From assembly GCA_015179045.1 (NCBI GenBank), contig WHUZ01000001.1, forward strand, positions 1,984,001 through 2,048,000: a DNA stretch of 64,000 bases, given 5' to 3'. Below the pieces are notes generated by a model. That model had not been told where the DNA came from, ran no database searches, and worked only from the letters and a program-made list of their open reading frames with translations. Position 1 is the first letter of the stretch, and the number at the start of each line of letters is the position of its first letter. This stretch comes from Kalaharituber pfeilii. Taxonomy: Eukaryota > Ascomycota > Pezizomycetes > Pezizales > Pezizaceae. Made by a program: the position numbers and the translations under genes. Of the stretch, positions 23,177 through 35,200 are shown piece by piece.

Positions 23177-23695
23177 GGGAGAGGGGCTTTGTGGGAGTCG
23201 AGAGAGGAAAATGCCGTCTGTCTGTGATATGGCTAGACTTCCTACATGGATATTTACCTGGGCTTATAATTGTCACCAGCAGTTAGAAGCGGGGCGTCGA
23301 AATTTATAGATTTACTCCTGCTACTAGATGGTCTGTCGAAATCAGATTACGGAGTTCAAATTGAAGTGTATTTCAAATTCAACGGATGCAGACTAGAATC
23401 TGATAAAACGTAGGTCGGGTTGTATGTGCTGTACTTGAGTTACCCTCATTGCAAACCACGTGCTATGAATAGTCCGGGCCCTTATCGCGCTATCGGCCTC
23501 TACAGTATCGTGCATCATCCCCGAGTTTCTCCAAACACCCAAGCCCGCTTAGTCACCTTCTAGCCCCCATCCTAATTGCAAGCAGAATTTGACAACTCAT
23601 CTCGGCTATCCCGCTGTATCAGGAACCACACTTCCACCCTCCCTTGCCTCCGCCGGAAGAATCCCGACTCAGTACATCTCTTCTCCGCCGCCGCC
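23177..23695. promoter_or_regulatory. Intergenic, promoter of ATP5
   Basis: No coding sequence was recognised. The final 150 bases before the ATP5 start are C/T-rich on the plus strand (ATCCCCGAGTTTCTCC, TTCTAGCCCCCATCC), a usual pattern for highly expressed fungal genes. Confidence 0.35.
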
Positions 23696-24647
23696 ATGTT
23701 CGCCGCTCGCTTTGCAAGGGCCGCTCCAAGGGTTATGGGCGCAAGAACATATGCCGCTGCAGCTGCCTCTCAGTCAGTGAAGCCGCCTGTGCAGCTGTTC
23801 GGCCTTGACGGGACATATGCTTCTGCCTTGGTACTTCCATCTTCTCTGCTTCCATACCCTCACAGGCCGGCGTCATACCCATTTGAGCCCCGCATTTCGC
23901 ATGCAAAAGGCTAACCGCACTCCCGGGAGGGGCCGGCTAAACCTAGTACACCGCCTCCGCCAAAACCTCGAGCCTCGACTCCGTCGACAAGACTCTGCAA
24001 TCTCTCAAGGCTCTTCTAGCAAAGGACACCAAGCTCGCAACCTTCCTCGCATCGCCAACCCTAGACGCTGCCGAAAAGTCCGTAGTTATCACCGAAGTCC
24101 AAAAGGTCATTGGCAAGGACAAGAACATCGTAAACCTCCTAGAGCTCCTTGCAGAGAATAACAGACTTGGGCTTCTCAATGGGGTCATTGAGCAGTTCGG
24201 TACTTTAATGAAGGCTCACAGGGGTGAGGTTGAGGCTGTCATTACCAGCGCTCATGTCGGTGATTTCATATTGAATCCAATTTCGAGTTTTATGTTAACC
24301 ACTTTGCCTTTTGCATATAGCCCCTTGACGTGAAGCTCCTATCTCGTCTCGAGAGCGCAATAAGCAAGTCTCAATTCATCAATCCTGGCCAGACACTCAA
24401 GATTTCCAACAAGGTACGAAGACCGCATCTATTGAACGAAATATAGCACATAAATTCCGTTCCAGCTTGCGTGGAGTCCCATATCTCTATTCAAGAACAT
24501 CTAACATTATTATTTACTCTTATTCTGCAATAGGTCGACCCCGAAATCCTAGGGGGCATCGTCGTCGAGATCGGTGACAGGACTATCGACCTCTCCATCT
24601 CATCAAAAATGGCCAAACTGAACAAGCTTCTCACCGACGCCTTGTGA
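23696..24647 (+). CDS. ATP5: ATP synthase subunit 5 (OSCP), mitochondrial
   Basis: This is the oligomycin-sensitivity-conferring protein, which links the F1 head to the peripheral stalk of the mitochondrial ATP synthase. Four exons are inferred: 23696 to about 23830, 23948 to about 24256, about 24322-24413, and 24535-24647. The N-terminus MFAARFARAAPRVMGARTYA is a mitochondrial presequence. Next are VKPPVQLFGLDGTYASAL|YTASAK, the conserved F1-binding start of OSCP, and LLAENNRLGLLNGVIEQF. The C-terminus VDPEILGGIVVEIGDRTIDL, then SSKMAKLNKLL, is the family signature. The length of about 215 residues fits. The start codon is within CCGCCATGTTC. Confidence 0.95.
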
Positions 24648-25360
24648 ATGTGCCACCACCACGAGATGGTCACTCTTCCTTGATCACATAAAGTCCGCAC
24701 TTTTATTCCTCTATAAGTTCGTGCGCCGCTTGGTATCCTGCCTAATCCACCTCTTCGGGTAGGTCGGCACGGAATATAGAGTTTGTGTATAATTTGTTTT
24801 TTTCCCTCCCTTTTCCTTTGAATTTTACATAACCTGGAGGGACTTCAAGGGGGAACTCCCAGTTTACTATAGAGTATTGGCAAAGTGACATGAGTGGATG
24901 TGAATTTCTTCTAATAGCGAAATGCCTACAAGGTAAAAGCGCTGATACTAGATAACATGAAAGAAGCAAATGGCAAAATCCAGGGTATTGTTTGTGTATC
25001 CAGTTTCCATTAATTCCCATTACTGCAGAGAAACAGAATGCAGATAACGAAAGAAAGAAAGTGACTAATCATAAAGTAGCAACGCTTGCGCCTCAATTGC
25101 ATCCCATATTTTTTATGATAAGCAGAATAGAAAATCATTAAAGGGAGTAACTTAGGTAAATTAGTGTACCAAAAGCACCAACCGGTAATGAGCGGGCCCA
25201 AGAGCAAAGCGCACCACTCAATAATTCCCGGTCCCCTCAGCCTGTCATATGGTACGATGTCATCATTCAATCATTACGGAGTCCACAAAATAAGTTGTAA
25301 TCGTAAGATTTCGTCCAAGGTGCAAAAGAGATGATTAAAAGTCTGGTTCTGGTAATTCTT
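24648..25360. other. Convergent intergenic region, no gene seen
   Basis: This spacer lies between the ends of ATP5 (+) and the MOB gene (-). Minus-strand frames at 24742-25020 and 25010-25270 have no family resemblance and are more likely 3' untranslated sequence of the MOB gene. Confidence 0.45.
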
Positions 25361-26321
25361 TCAATCCACCTTTAGCATTTGCTCCACAAGGTCTCCAAGG
25401 GGACCCCAGAAGTCCTTGCCCTGGCAAAGATCAAATTCTTTCACAAACAAAACATAGTGTTTGAAACTGGTGTTGAGATGAGGTTCGAGGCCTAGGGCAT
25501 TGACGATGGGGTAGTGGTGGCAGTATATATGAGCGTAGACTCTGTAGAGACGTTTGAATATCTGCTTGATCAATGGCATAAATGTCTTAGGAAAGGGAAC
25601 ACCTGTCATTCTATAATCAGCATTACCTTATATGATAGATTAATGATTCGAACTACTAACCAATACGAGATGGGAAGACTTGTTCATTGTCGATATTGGA
25701 CTGAATCCATGTCATAAGATGTTCAATGTAATCCGGTGCAGCCATCTTTGTTGGCCTTTTGTATTTATCATTATCTTGCCATAGGTATTCAAATCTAGAC
25801 CAGCATCGTCAGTAGAAGTAATTTAAACATTGATAGTGCACATGGTACACATGGCACATACTCGTCCGTTGCTTTCATTTCCGGACATGTTACTGGCGAG
25901 CAGAACTCCGTAATAGACCCATACTATTTCTTTAAATTCAGTATAGCACTCATTCCCTCAGCACATAAAACCTACCAGCAAGTTGATCTGATTATAGAAG
26001 TCCACCACTTGCACCATTCAGTCAGCTGCCGTCTTGGGTACATATTTCGATCAATATCAGGAGATGCACTTCCTGAGAAAAAGGCAATATTATTCCGAGA
26101 AAAATACCATTAACTGCTATCCACTCGCACAAATCCTCGCCTTCAGGTAGCTTCACAGCTTGTCTCAAGCTTCCTGCACCGAGTGTGGCTTCGGCATATT
26201 GACGTAGTTGATAGCTTGAGGTTCCTCGCGACGAGCTCTTTGGCTTGAACGGGGCCCGAGATTTCTGATTACTGATGGAATCAGAACAATAGTCAGTGCC
26301 AGAATGGCTGATGGTCAACAT
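25361..26321 (-). CDS. MOB1: MOB kinase activator (Mob1/phocein family)
   Basis: MOB proteins bind and activate NDR/LATS kinases in the mitotic-exit/septation or morphogenesis networks. Five exons on the minus strand can be joined. They give, in order, [20 protein letters not shown] and [15 protein letters not shown]; then [11 protein letters not shown]; then [20 protein letters not shown] (the Cys zinc ligands); then [20 protein letters not shown] and [18 protein letters not shown]; and finally [20 protein letters not shown] with [12 protein letters not shown] (the His ligands) and [18 protein letters not shown]. Each junction falls at a conserved residue. The predicted length is about 220 residues, normal for Mob1. 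The first exon begins at ATG 26321; the N-terminus before FKPK is not conserved, so the start is less certain. It is closer to Mob1 than to Mob2 by remembered consensus. Confidence 0.92.
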
Positions 26322-26980
26322 AATGCAGGCTGCCGATGAAGGTGTGAAGAGTGAGACTGTAGGGCACTGACATTGTTGTTATGAGGCCAGACATTTATTT
26401 TTCTGGTGTTGACTGTTGGGCAAGACAATTTATGTAAAAAGCAACTGGTGTAGCTCCGGGCAGTAATACTTGATCTGGTTTGTGTCTGTTGATAGCGCTG
26501 AGGAATGCACTTAACTGTGTTGTGGGTATAGAGTATCCGTGCTAGGGTTGAGCTCTCTGATAGCAACGGCAGCTGCATTGCATAAGTACAGGTCTTGGCA
26601 AGCATCCAACTTTAGAGACATCACCTGACTACACTGCGAACAAGACTTTCCTTCAAACTTCCAGATAGGTAACCAGTACTATCTATCCCATATACGGTCG
26701 GAGGGTTGGTGCAGCCAGACTATATCCCATATCGCATTTAAATTATATGGCCCATTAAAATCAATTTTCCTATAATACGTAATACATAAATTGTACACTT
26801 GCCCCCAATCGCCGTTACATTTCTGGTCATATCTATTATCTTCAGGGTAATGTGGCATCCTCCAATATCACCATATACCCATGATCCCTTATGATTCTTT
26901 ATCGATATAAGAGAAAAAACATCCCACTTCCTTGTATTACGAGGGACATCTACCAAGCCAGAGTACAAGCCACGGCTACC
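26322..26980. other. Upstream region of the MOB gene
   Basis: A 96-codon minus-strand frame (26315-26605) lies directly before the MOB start but has no family match and is probably 5' untranslated. No other gene was seen. Confidence 0.4.
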
Positions 26981-27162
26981 ATTGGACCAGACTCAAAGAA
27001 CGAATATGAAAGCTTATTGAATGAAACGCAACCAATACTAACAATACACTTAGCTAGCACGCCTACTGGGCATTGGGCCAGACTCAAAGAACGAATATGA
27101 AAGCTTATTGAATGAAACGCAACCAATACTAACAATACACTTAGCTAGCACGCCTACTGGGC
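26981..27162. repeat. Perfect-looking 91-bp tandem duplication
   Basis: Unit 1 (26981-27071) and unit 2 (27072-27162) both start ATTGG(A/G)CCAGACTCAAAG and end CGCCTACTGGGC. I see one difference, A versus G at the sixth base. Near identity implies a recent event. The unit has no coding signal and lies between the MOB gene and the large unknown gene. Confidence 0.95.
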
Positions 27163-27623
27163 ATGCGTATTCATGCCATTGAATCACTACCATTGAACCA
27201 CAAAAGCTTCATACACAAAGAACAAGACAAAATACCCAAACATTTTGATACCCGTGCGCGGCCCAGCGATCTGACTCACTTACTGCAGCCCAACCACTAA
27301 GCCCTGCACAAATAGCACGTAGATAATGATAAACTTGGAACACAACTCCCTTTTGTAAAAACAAAGAACACATCAAGGAATCGCTAGAATGATATATCCC
27401 CGCAAAGATGAATTATTATGAACAAAATACATGTGCACAGTAAAAGGAGAATATGGAACATATAAAGAAAACACCAACGCCTGTCAGTAGTAAGCAGTAG
27501 TTACAATACTGAAAACACAATAGTCAAACTTAAAGATAATGCAAAAACTGTGTGATCCTAAATCTTCCCTGCAAAGCATTAATCCATTAAGCATATTCCC
27601 TCTACATCAGTCCATACGACACA
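27163..27623. other. Intergenic, no gene seen
   Basis: A/T-rich sequence downstream of the large minus-strand gene, probably including its 3' untranslated region. Confidence 0.4.
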
Positions 27624-30600
27624 TCAAAAAAACTCACTCTCCCCTTCCTGCTCCTCTCGTGTTGTTGCCGGTGTCGGTGCCGCAGATGGCGCTGTTCTAA
27701 AGGACCCCGGCGTGGACCCGTATATGGCCGAGCGGGACCTGAGCGTTGACGTCGACAGGCGGGTGAATAGCTGCGATGGTGTCGAATATTCCTCAAGCTT
27801 CTCGTTTTCCGGCGTCACTGTATTCGAGGAACTGCCAGTAGCTGCACTGGTATTAATTTGCCCCAGTGTCACAGACCGCCGCAGAAACGAACTCTCCTGT
27901 CTCGATTTTTCACGACTTCTCCCTAGCACCAACGGCTGTGACCTGACTGGCGGCGGCGTCAGGACGTGCATCAACAATGGCGACGAGTGGATTGCTCTCT
28001 CGCCCTGTTTCGTTTTTCTCCCATTCAATATCGAAGTGGCAGTGGGGGTAGAGAAGAGCCGTCTAGGTCCAAGCGACTGAAATGGTGTTTCTGATGCCGC
28101 TGGGGAGCGCGAGGACGCGAAGAGGCGAGAACTCGGGAGCCGAGGTGGGGGTGTAAGATGTAGTTGTTGGTGGTGGATCTGGTTTTGGTCGCGCTTAGAC
28201 AACGGACTGGGAGTTTCCGGGGGTTCGTTCTCGCGGAAGATGCTGAGGCAATTATGTTGTTTCGTGAAAAGAGGGCTAGAATTTGAGAGGACGCTGTTTA
28301 CGTCTTCCTCAGGAGATGAGTCACTGTCGTGGTGCATGCGGCTCTTGGACCTCTCCGGTGTGACGGGCGCTTGTTTGCTACTAGAATAGTAAGGGCTCAG
28401 GCTATGGAAGTGTTGTTGACGAAGTTCCTTAATAGAAGAGCTGTCACTTTTCCTGCCGTCATGTGCAGAGTAGTTGCTATGTTGACTTGTAGCCCTCTCT
28501 TCTTCGGCGTCTTCAGTTTCCCATATCGACTCTAAATCTTCAAGCGACACTTGTGACCGCTGGGTGCATGTTGATTCAACGTGTTCAGCACAGTGTTGTA
28601 CTGTCAATTGCATTTGCTGCGAATTTTGCGGATGAGATTTAGGAAGTTCTGATAGGTCTTCAGTGTCCGTATCCCTGTCTAGGATACTGAGATGGTCTTC
28701 GCCTAGACTATTTTGTGTTTCCTCCTCTCCATCGCACTCGTATGCACTGTCTTCAGAATACTGGCCCTCTTTTGGCGACTTGCGTCCTTTCGAAACCTCT
28801 CGCTTCGAGTTTAGCTGTCTGGGAGTTGACGTGAATATATTTTCCATAGATGATTTCTTACCTTTCCTACTTACTGATCGTAGGCTGGAGGAAATTCTAG
28901 GAATGATGGGAGTATAGTCCGTCCATGGTGAATTGCTCTCCGCAGTTGATGGAGAAGATGGGGCGGATAGGGGTGCTTGCCCACTGTTTGTTTTAAGAAT
29001 ATGTTCGAGGTTTTTTTGACGTTCCGGGTCGAGAATTTCACTCACAGGATTCGCCGGATCGTCCTGGGTCGTATCACTGTCTCCCTTATTATTGACCTTA
29101 TCCTTATCCTCTGAGGTGCTAGCTCCGGTAGGTTGCGCCTCTGGAGGCTGATTCAAAACTGACAGTTCAATCAGTGAATCAAAAGGAGAGTGAGATAATG
29201 GCACTAAACAAGCCGAATCTTCCTTCCGTTCTTGAGAAACTGAGTCCATTATTAACATTGTTGGATATTCTTCCACAGTTTCAACTGCAGGTTTCCAAGG
29301 TGGAATATCTTCTATTAAGATCAGATCATCCGGTTCATGCTCCGACATTGGGTGCCATTTTCGGAGAGGGGTGATAGGGCGCATCTCAGGTAAAATGCCA
29401 GTGGGGATAGGATCGGACAATAAGTCTAGGAGGTTTCGCTCGGGTGGAGGTATTTCAGCAACAGGTGGCAAATTGCACTCCGTTGGTGTATCTATGAGAA
29501 TGCTTTGAGAAGACTTGTTGTCTATTATAGATAGTGCACTCATGGCAACCATATCTTGGGCGGCATTCTCTGTTGTATCCGCATGCACCTTATCAGACGC
29601 AGCAGCTTGTTGTGTTTCAGTTATAGTCTGGTTGCTCTCTGTGAGTTCATGGCGCTGAGAAGTCTCAACACATTCCCCATCCGAACATGGTAATGATGTG
29701 CTGTTTGAGGGAGTTGCTAAACCAGGGTGATGAGATATATCAACTTCTGAAATGACAACAGAATGTGGTGTGTTATCATCTTCGTATACTTTGGGTGCGT
29801 CATCCTCAAATTCTGGTTCTGCATCTTCCCCTACGCTTTGCGTCTCCTCCACCGCGCCGTTCAGCTCATTATAGTCCTGTTCTAACCCTCTCACATTTGT
29901 GACGGTGACGTCCCCAGGTACGCCAGCACTGGTTTTAGTGACTTCGATATCTTCGAAGTGCATTGAAGGGTCATCAAGCATCTCCGCCAATTGAGGATCA
30001 AGTGCAGCATCGCTGGTCTGTTGGTCAATGTGTCCATTAATGCTGCTGTGAATCGATTGTATGCCGCGGAGTCCATCAATCATATCTACTGCAGGTTTCT
30101 TAGCGGTAAAAATCGGGTTTCCGATTACTGCTAATTGAGCAGTTGCTACAGGCAGAGGTTGTGGTGAGTTTAAGGGGACATTCTCTGTCTTTGCCACCCT
30201 TCTTGATTGACTAGTACTCTGTGAACTGCATGGCAACGCTGTCCGGGTGGGAGAAAACGGACTTGACTCTGAGGAAATCCTTGTGGATGGAAGGCTAGCC
30301 ACTTGAACAATTGGGCGAAGGCGGTCTGAGATTTCCTTGATTCGTGCCGATACGTGCTCAAGGTAAACTGTGGAAACAGGTGATATTTCAGCTGACTTGG
30401 CTGAAATAGGCTTGTGGGGTATATTATAGATTGCATGCGGGTAAGAGCGAGGTTTTAAGGGCCGCGTTCTGCTTGGGGAATCATTCTTAAGTGGTATTTT
30501 ATCTAATATTGAAATTTCTTTGCGATTGGTTTTGTCACTGCGTAACCTCTCTGCAGATTTGGCTAGAGGTTGGACTTTCCGGCTACTATTGTCCATTGTA

Positions 30601-31433
30601 TCCACATCAGACGACTTTGAAGCAGAGCCACCATATTCAGTAGTTGAACTTGCAGCAGATGAGTCCTCGAAACTGCCTTCACTATCCTCTGTCTCCGAGA
30701 ATGTGCTAGGGAGGCCTTGGACCCAGTTGTATGCCTTGACATTACCATCTGTAGAGCGTGGCAGGATGGTCTGGATTCCCACTAACTCCCGCCTTTTTTG
30801 CAGGCTTTTTTGCAAATCACTAAACACACTTTCTTTGCCAGTACTAGTTGAGAGCAGTCGTGTTTCCTTCACAAAGCTGCCCGAGCCCAATGGCCCTGCA
30901 AATCTTGGAGGAGCCGGGGCGACAGGGATTGTCCTAAGTCCCTTCTTTTGCAACTGTAGCTTCCCAACGCCCACCAGAACCCAAAGAAGCTCTCTGACGG
31001 CATCCTGATCCTTCTCACACAATTTCAATGGATCGATTTCCCCAAGCCTGGCTGCGGTTTGCGTCCCAACATCTGCTTCATGTGCAATTGTCCCTATCAA
31101 GATCTTGATGTTCTTAACCCTCGATTTGAAGGACGAATGGCTTTTCGGGGACCGGTCAATGAACGGTATCCGCTTCTCGTATAACGCTTCGTACAGAGCA
31201 ATTAGCAGGTTAGGTGTCGCGTCGAGGATGTTGGATATCCTAGGAAGGGAAAGAGATGCGAGGATGGCATTCAGGGAATAGAGCAGCTCTGTACAGGGAC
31301 GGGAGGGTTAGCTGGGGAACTGGCGGGGCCGCAAAACAAGCAAGAGAAGCAAACCTGCATCGACAGCATCTGGCATAGAGGCCGGTGAGGTGTAGTCGGA
31401 GGCAGCTATCGGCCCATCAGTCGTCGACGACAT
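27624..31433 (-). CDS. Large Ser/Thr-rich protein of unknown function, possible DUF5745-like N-terminus
   Basis: Two exons on the minus strand, 31433-31355 and 31288-27624, give exactly 1247 residues. Exon 1 encodes MSSTTDGPIAASDYTSPASM and PDAVDA. Across the junction the chain reads ELLYSLNAILASLSLPRISN and ILDATPNLLIALYEALYEKR IP, a compact helical domain of about 110 residues that recalls the fungal DUF5745 domain (from memory, not verified). The remaining 1100 residues look disordered: rich in Ser, Thr, Pro, Glu and Gln, with many SP/TP sites that could be phosphorylated and acidic patches. RRSVTLGQIN and TPSQLFTRLSTSTLRSRSA near the C-terminus are basic/Ser-rich. I see no catalytic motif, signal peptide or membrane helix. 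The function is unknown. The architecture suggests a regulatory or cytoskeletal/spindle scaffold. It is divergent from TFC3. Confidence 0.8.
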
Positions 31434-32231
31434 CGAGCATGACAGGACTCAGCTGCGCAGGCGAGCAGTTGTGGCACTGAGAGAGCCCAAGTTGCACCTC
31501 GTCATTGGAGTGCCTGTGGGGTCGAAAGCGGACATGAAGGTCCGGACCCGTGATTCCTTTGTTGCTGCGGGCACGCACGCTGGGGCGGGAGGGGGGGGGT
31601 TCGCCAGCGTGGCCAAGCCCGGCCCAGCCCCGGCGTTTTGCTGAGCCTCATTTCTCCGAGGTGCGCTTGGCCAATGCGGTACCATGTATGAAGGGCCGAA
31701 GCATTGACACCCTTCCGCAAGCTAACGTCTATGATATATGCTTGGACTTTTGCGGCACGCACACAAATCATGTCCAGAGCTGCGCGATGCCGCAAGCCGC
31801 AAGCGGGGGCTCTGCTGCCATCCAAGCATCGCAGCGGACTGCGGCTAACCTGGCAAGGCGCAGAGCCGTGGAGACAAACCCTCGGCAGGACGCTGCACTG
31901 TGCGCTAGCATAGCATCGGCCGTGGTGCGCACCAGTGTCGGTACTCTATCATACAGAGTCCAGCAACGCCTCCGCCCCCGCTCCCATACTCCGCCCTGTG
32001 CATGTTGCGCTTGCTGGCGCGAAACAGACAGAAACTGCGTGCCGAGCAGCTTCCCCCCGTTGTAAAGTTCTGCCTCAAATCTGAACGTTGCAAGTGATAC
32101 TAGTACCAGCGCCAAGCGTCCTCGCACAGAGTGAAACCTCCCCCCCCAATATAACTTTCTTTGAACTCTCTCAACTTCCTCACCATCCCCAAGCGCCACT
32201 CTAGCTATCTCGCCGCATCTAACCTGTCACC
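31434..32231. promoter_or_regulatory. Divergent GC-rich intergenic region
   Basis: This 0.8-kb spacer lies between the start codons of the large unknown gene (-) and TFC3 (+) and is clearly more G/C-rich than its surroundings. Long frames here (such as 31768-32199 on the minus strand) have composition-driven openness and no family resemblance. CTCTCAACTTCCTCACCATC lies just before the TFC3 start. Confidence 0.4.
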
Positions 32232-35200
32232 ATGAGCATCGAGGCCCTCGCCTCCTATGTTCTCGAAGAGGTCGCTTTGGATGGAGATCATGGTATGTTT
32301 TTCCCTTACCTGCTGAGTGCACCGTTCTCCGCACTTTACTTGACTCAATGGTGGGCGGAGTGCAAGATACTACCCAGATAGCGTGACAAACAATGTGAAT
32401 GAAGCTGGCGATATTGGAAGCCGATGTTCTAGGTTCAAGTGAGATTTTTTGAGCCTCAAATGCAAAGTACCGTCATCCTCTACTGTGATGACTTTCACTG
32501 AAGGAGTTCGAGTCTCGCCTGCCGCCGAGTTACCGCTTTTTGCCATGAATGACAGGCCATCTCTTTGGTGTGGCAGCATGTCTAAAATTATTTCTCTTGA
32601 AGTTATATGTTGTTATGGCACCGCTACTAACGAATAACTATATTTAGGTACTACAATACCCAAATTATTTGAATATGCCGCGAACTTCTATCACCAACGG
32701 CGGCAGAGGAGATTCCACATAGAACGGCTATGTGATACAGGCCCCGCTGTCCTGTCGAATTCAGATATACAGGCAAATGGCGATCTTTCCGACGATGACT
32801 CGAGCTTCTTTCCCACTCAAGCCCTGAGCGTAGATCTCCGTAAAGAGATTTGGAAACGGCTTGTCAACGATAAGGATTTTAAGGTGGGGAAGAATAATGA
32901 AGGAAAGGATTTGGAATTGGAAGAAGTTGAAGCAGGTTATAGTCAAGATGATACCCAAAAATCTAACTGTAAAAGGAAAGGGAAGAAAACAGCCAATAAG
33001 GGGAATACGGGGGAGGCTATTGCTGATTTCGAGGATGCGGATCGAAACGAAGAACAGGAGATGGGAGAAGAGATTTTTGATGCTGAGAAAAGGGTGTCTC
33101 AACCGGGAAAGGCTATAAAATGGAAAGTTTACACTTCGTTAGAGCAGAGATGGAGAGCTCTGACAGGGCATGGTATAGATCATAAGAAAGTATACGTGCT
33201 TATATTGCTCATACGACTGATACAGTTGCTAATTACTGGGCTTAGATACCCCCTAAGTTCTTTGATCTTCTAATGGAGATCGGCAGACACCGTGAAGCGG
33301 GTATTCTTCAACCAAGTCTCACGAAGATTACAGGCCAAGATGCCCGCTCTGTAGGGCCTCGTACAGCACAGCTTGCCAAAATGGGTTACATCGAGAAAGT
33401 CAATGTTCTCGCAGCAAAGTTGCGCACCAGTAAATTGACCCTCCAGAGCTATGCCACCCGTCGAGATCTCAAAGAGAATCATCTACGGAAGAAGGCTGCA
33501 GAGAAAGGGTCGAAGTCAGAAAAGAATACCGCCAATGCCCCTTGGACAGGTGATACTGTAGACGTAAGGAAGATGGTCGAGGCCATTTTTGCAGAACTTA
33601 GGAAGGCAAAGAATCATGTCCTTATGCATAGCGACTTGAAACGCAAACTGGTACGTCTTTGCGTTTCATTTTGGCAGGCTTATAAGCTAAATTTTGCTTG
33701 AGGGAATGGACAAATCCAGATTCCACTTTAGAGCGTTTGCAAGGATTATTCGTCGAGTGGAGAAAACAGGGTGTCTTCGAAGAATTCGAGTTCCACTGCA
33801 ATTGGACCGGCACAAGAAGCGGAAATCTGCTCCAGCGGGATTCACGGACAAATGCCTTGCTCGATGTATTAAGCTTATTCGAGAGCCCACCCAGTTCGAT
33901 TGGGAGCAGACTTTGAATGTGATCATGAAACGGACTTCGGAAGATGCAGACGACGAAAATGGAGAAGGTGGCGATGATGTGGATGATGATGGGGAGAAAG
34001 ATGGTAGCAAAGTTGATGATGCTATTGATGACGATGCAGTAGCCAAACTGGAAAATGCGGAAGGAGAATTGGTTGAAGAATCTCCTCGAACGTTACCAAA
34101 GTGGACCGCTGATAGGAGTCTTGAAAACATTATATATGATGCTGTTGATGCTGCTGGTATAGATGGTATATCCAGTATGGTGCGTTCGTGTTTTTAGATG
34201 CAAAGTTTCTTATATTTATGGGGGTGTTAACGATGCACTTCTCCTAGGAACTTCATCAAGTTGTAGCAGGACGTTTCTATTACAGGCCACTTGACCAGAT
34301 CCTCCGACGTCTCGGGGAAAACCCAATGAAATCTCAACCTCCACACCTTCTTCGGCTTGCAGTCATCCGGGAGACAGACATAGAAGGACGGCATACCCAT
34401 TACCGCTACTTCTCATATCGGTGGCATCAGAAGCTTGTTGAAGCCGGTTTAGGCAAGCCTGTTGAAGTTCAAAAGAAGAATACCAGTAGAAATAACAAAA
34501 AGGATGATCAAGGAGATAACTCAGATGGTCCCAAACGGGTCACGGTTACTACAGATGATCTTGGGTTCTCATTCGTGGACAAGAGGCGACTGCTGAAGAG
34601 TGACGGCTCTGCAACATTGAAGGAGGCACAGGTGAAGCTCGCAGCTCCGGAAAGTGCGAATGTGCTAAGGAGTAAATATGAGATCAAGACTACCGCAGAT
34701 GGAAAGTCTTGTAAGTCCCCACTTTCTTCTGCGCCGTGAGCTCACAACTGACAGTTTTTACTGTTATAGCAGTTCAATGGACCAATTGTGAGTTGCGTGG
34801 AAACAATATATTACTGCGTAGTACAATACTAACATATTCGGGTGGTGCAGGTAAAATAATGACTAGAAGAGAGGATGATGATGAAGTATCTTACACACCT
34901 AAGAGAAAGGGCAGGGCTCTGAAAGGCAATACACCTGCGCGTAGAGGAAGGCCACCTAAAACTAGATTGGCTCCAGTGAACGATAAAGGTACTAAACGAC
35001 CATCCGAGGAGGACTCTAAAGGTGAAAAGACCCCCAACCGCCAACGAAAAAACTCAAACTGGACGAAAACGGCGAGGTCATCCCACCAAAGCCGAGAGGA
35101 CGGCCAAGAAAGCCAGACCATGAGCTAAAGAATCCGAGGAAGACGCCCAAGAGCTTAGTGCCTGTAACTGAAAAACGGGATAGTAACAGTCTTGAAAGCG

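Noticed and set aside
31768..32199. 143-codon minus-strand frame upstream of TFC3
   Set aside because: High GC content keeps frames open. It overlaps the expected divergent promoter and matches nothing known to me.
35022..35076. A 55-nt intron (GTGAAA...GCGAG) as an explanation of the TFC3 frame change
   Set aside because: Removing it does not give the right phase for the downstream frame, there is no pyrimidine tract, and it would delete the conserved TKKLKLDENGE linker.
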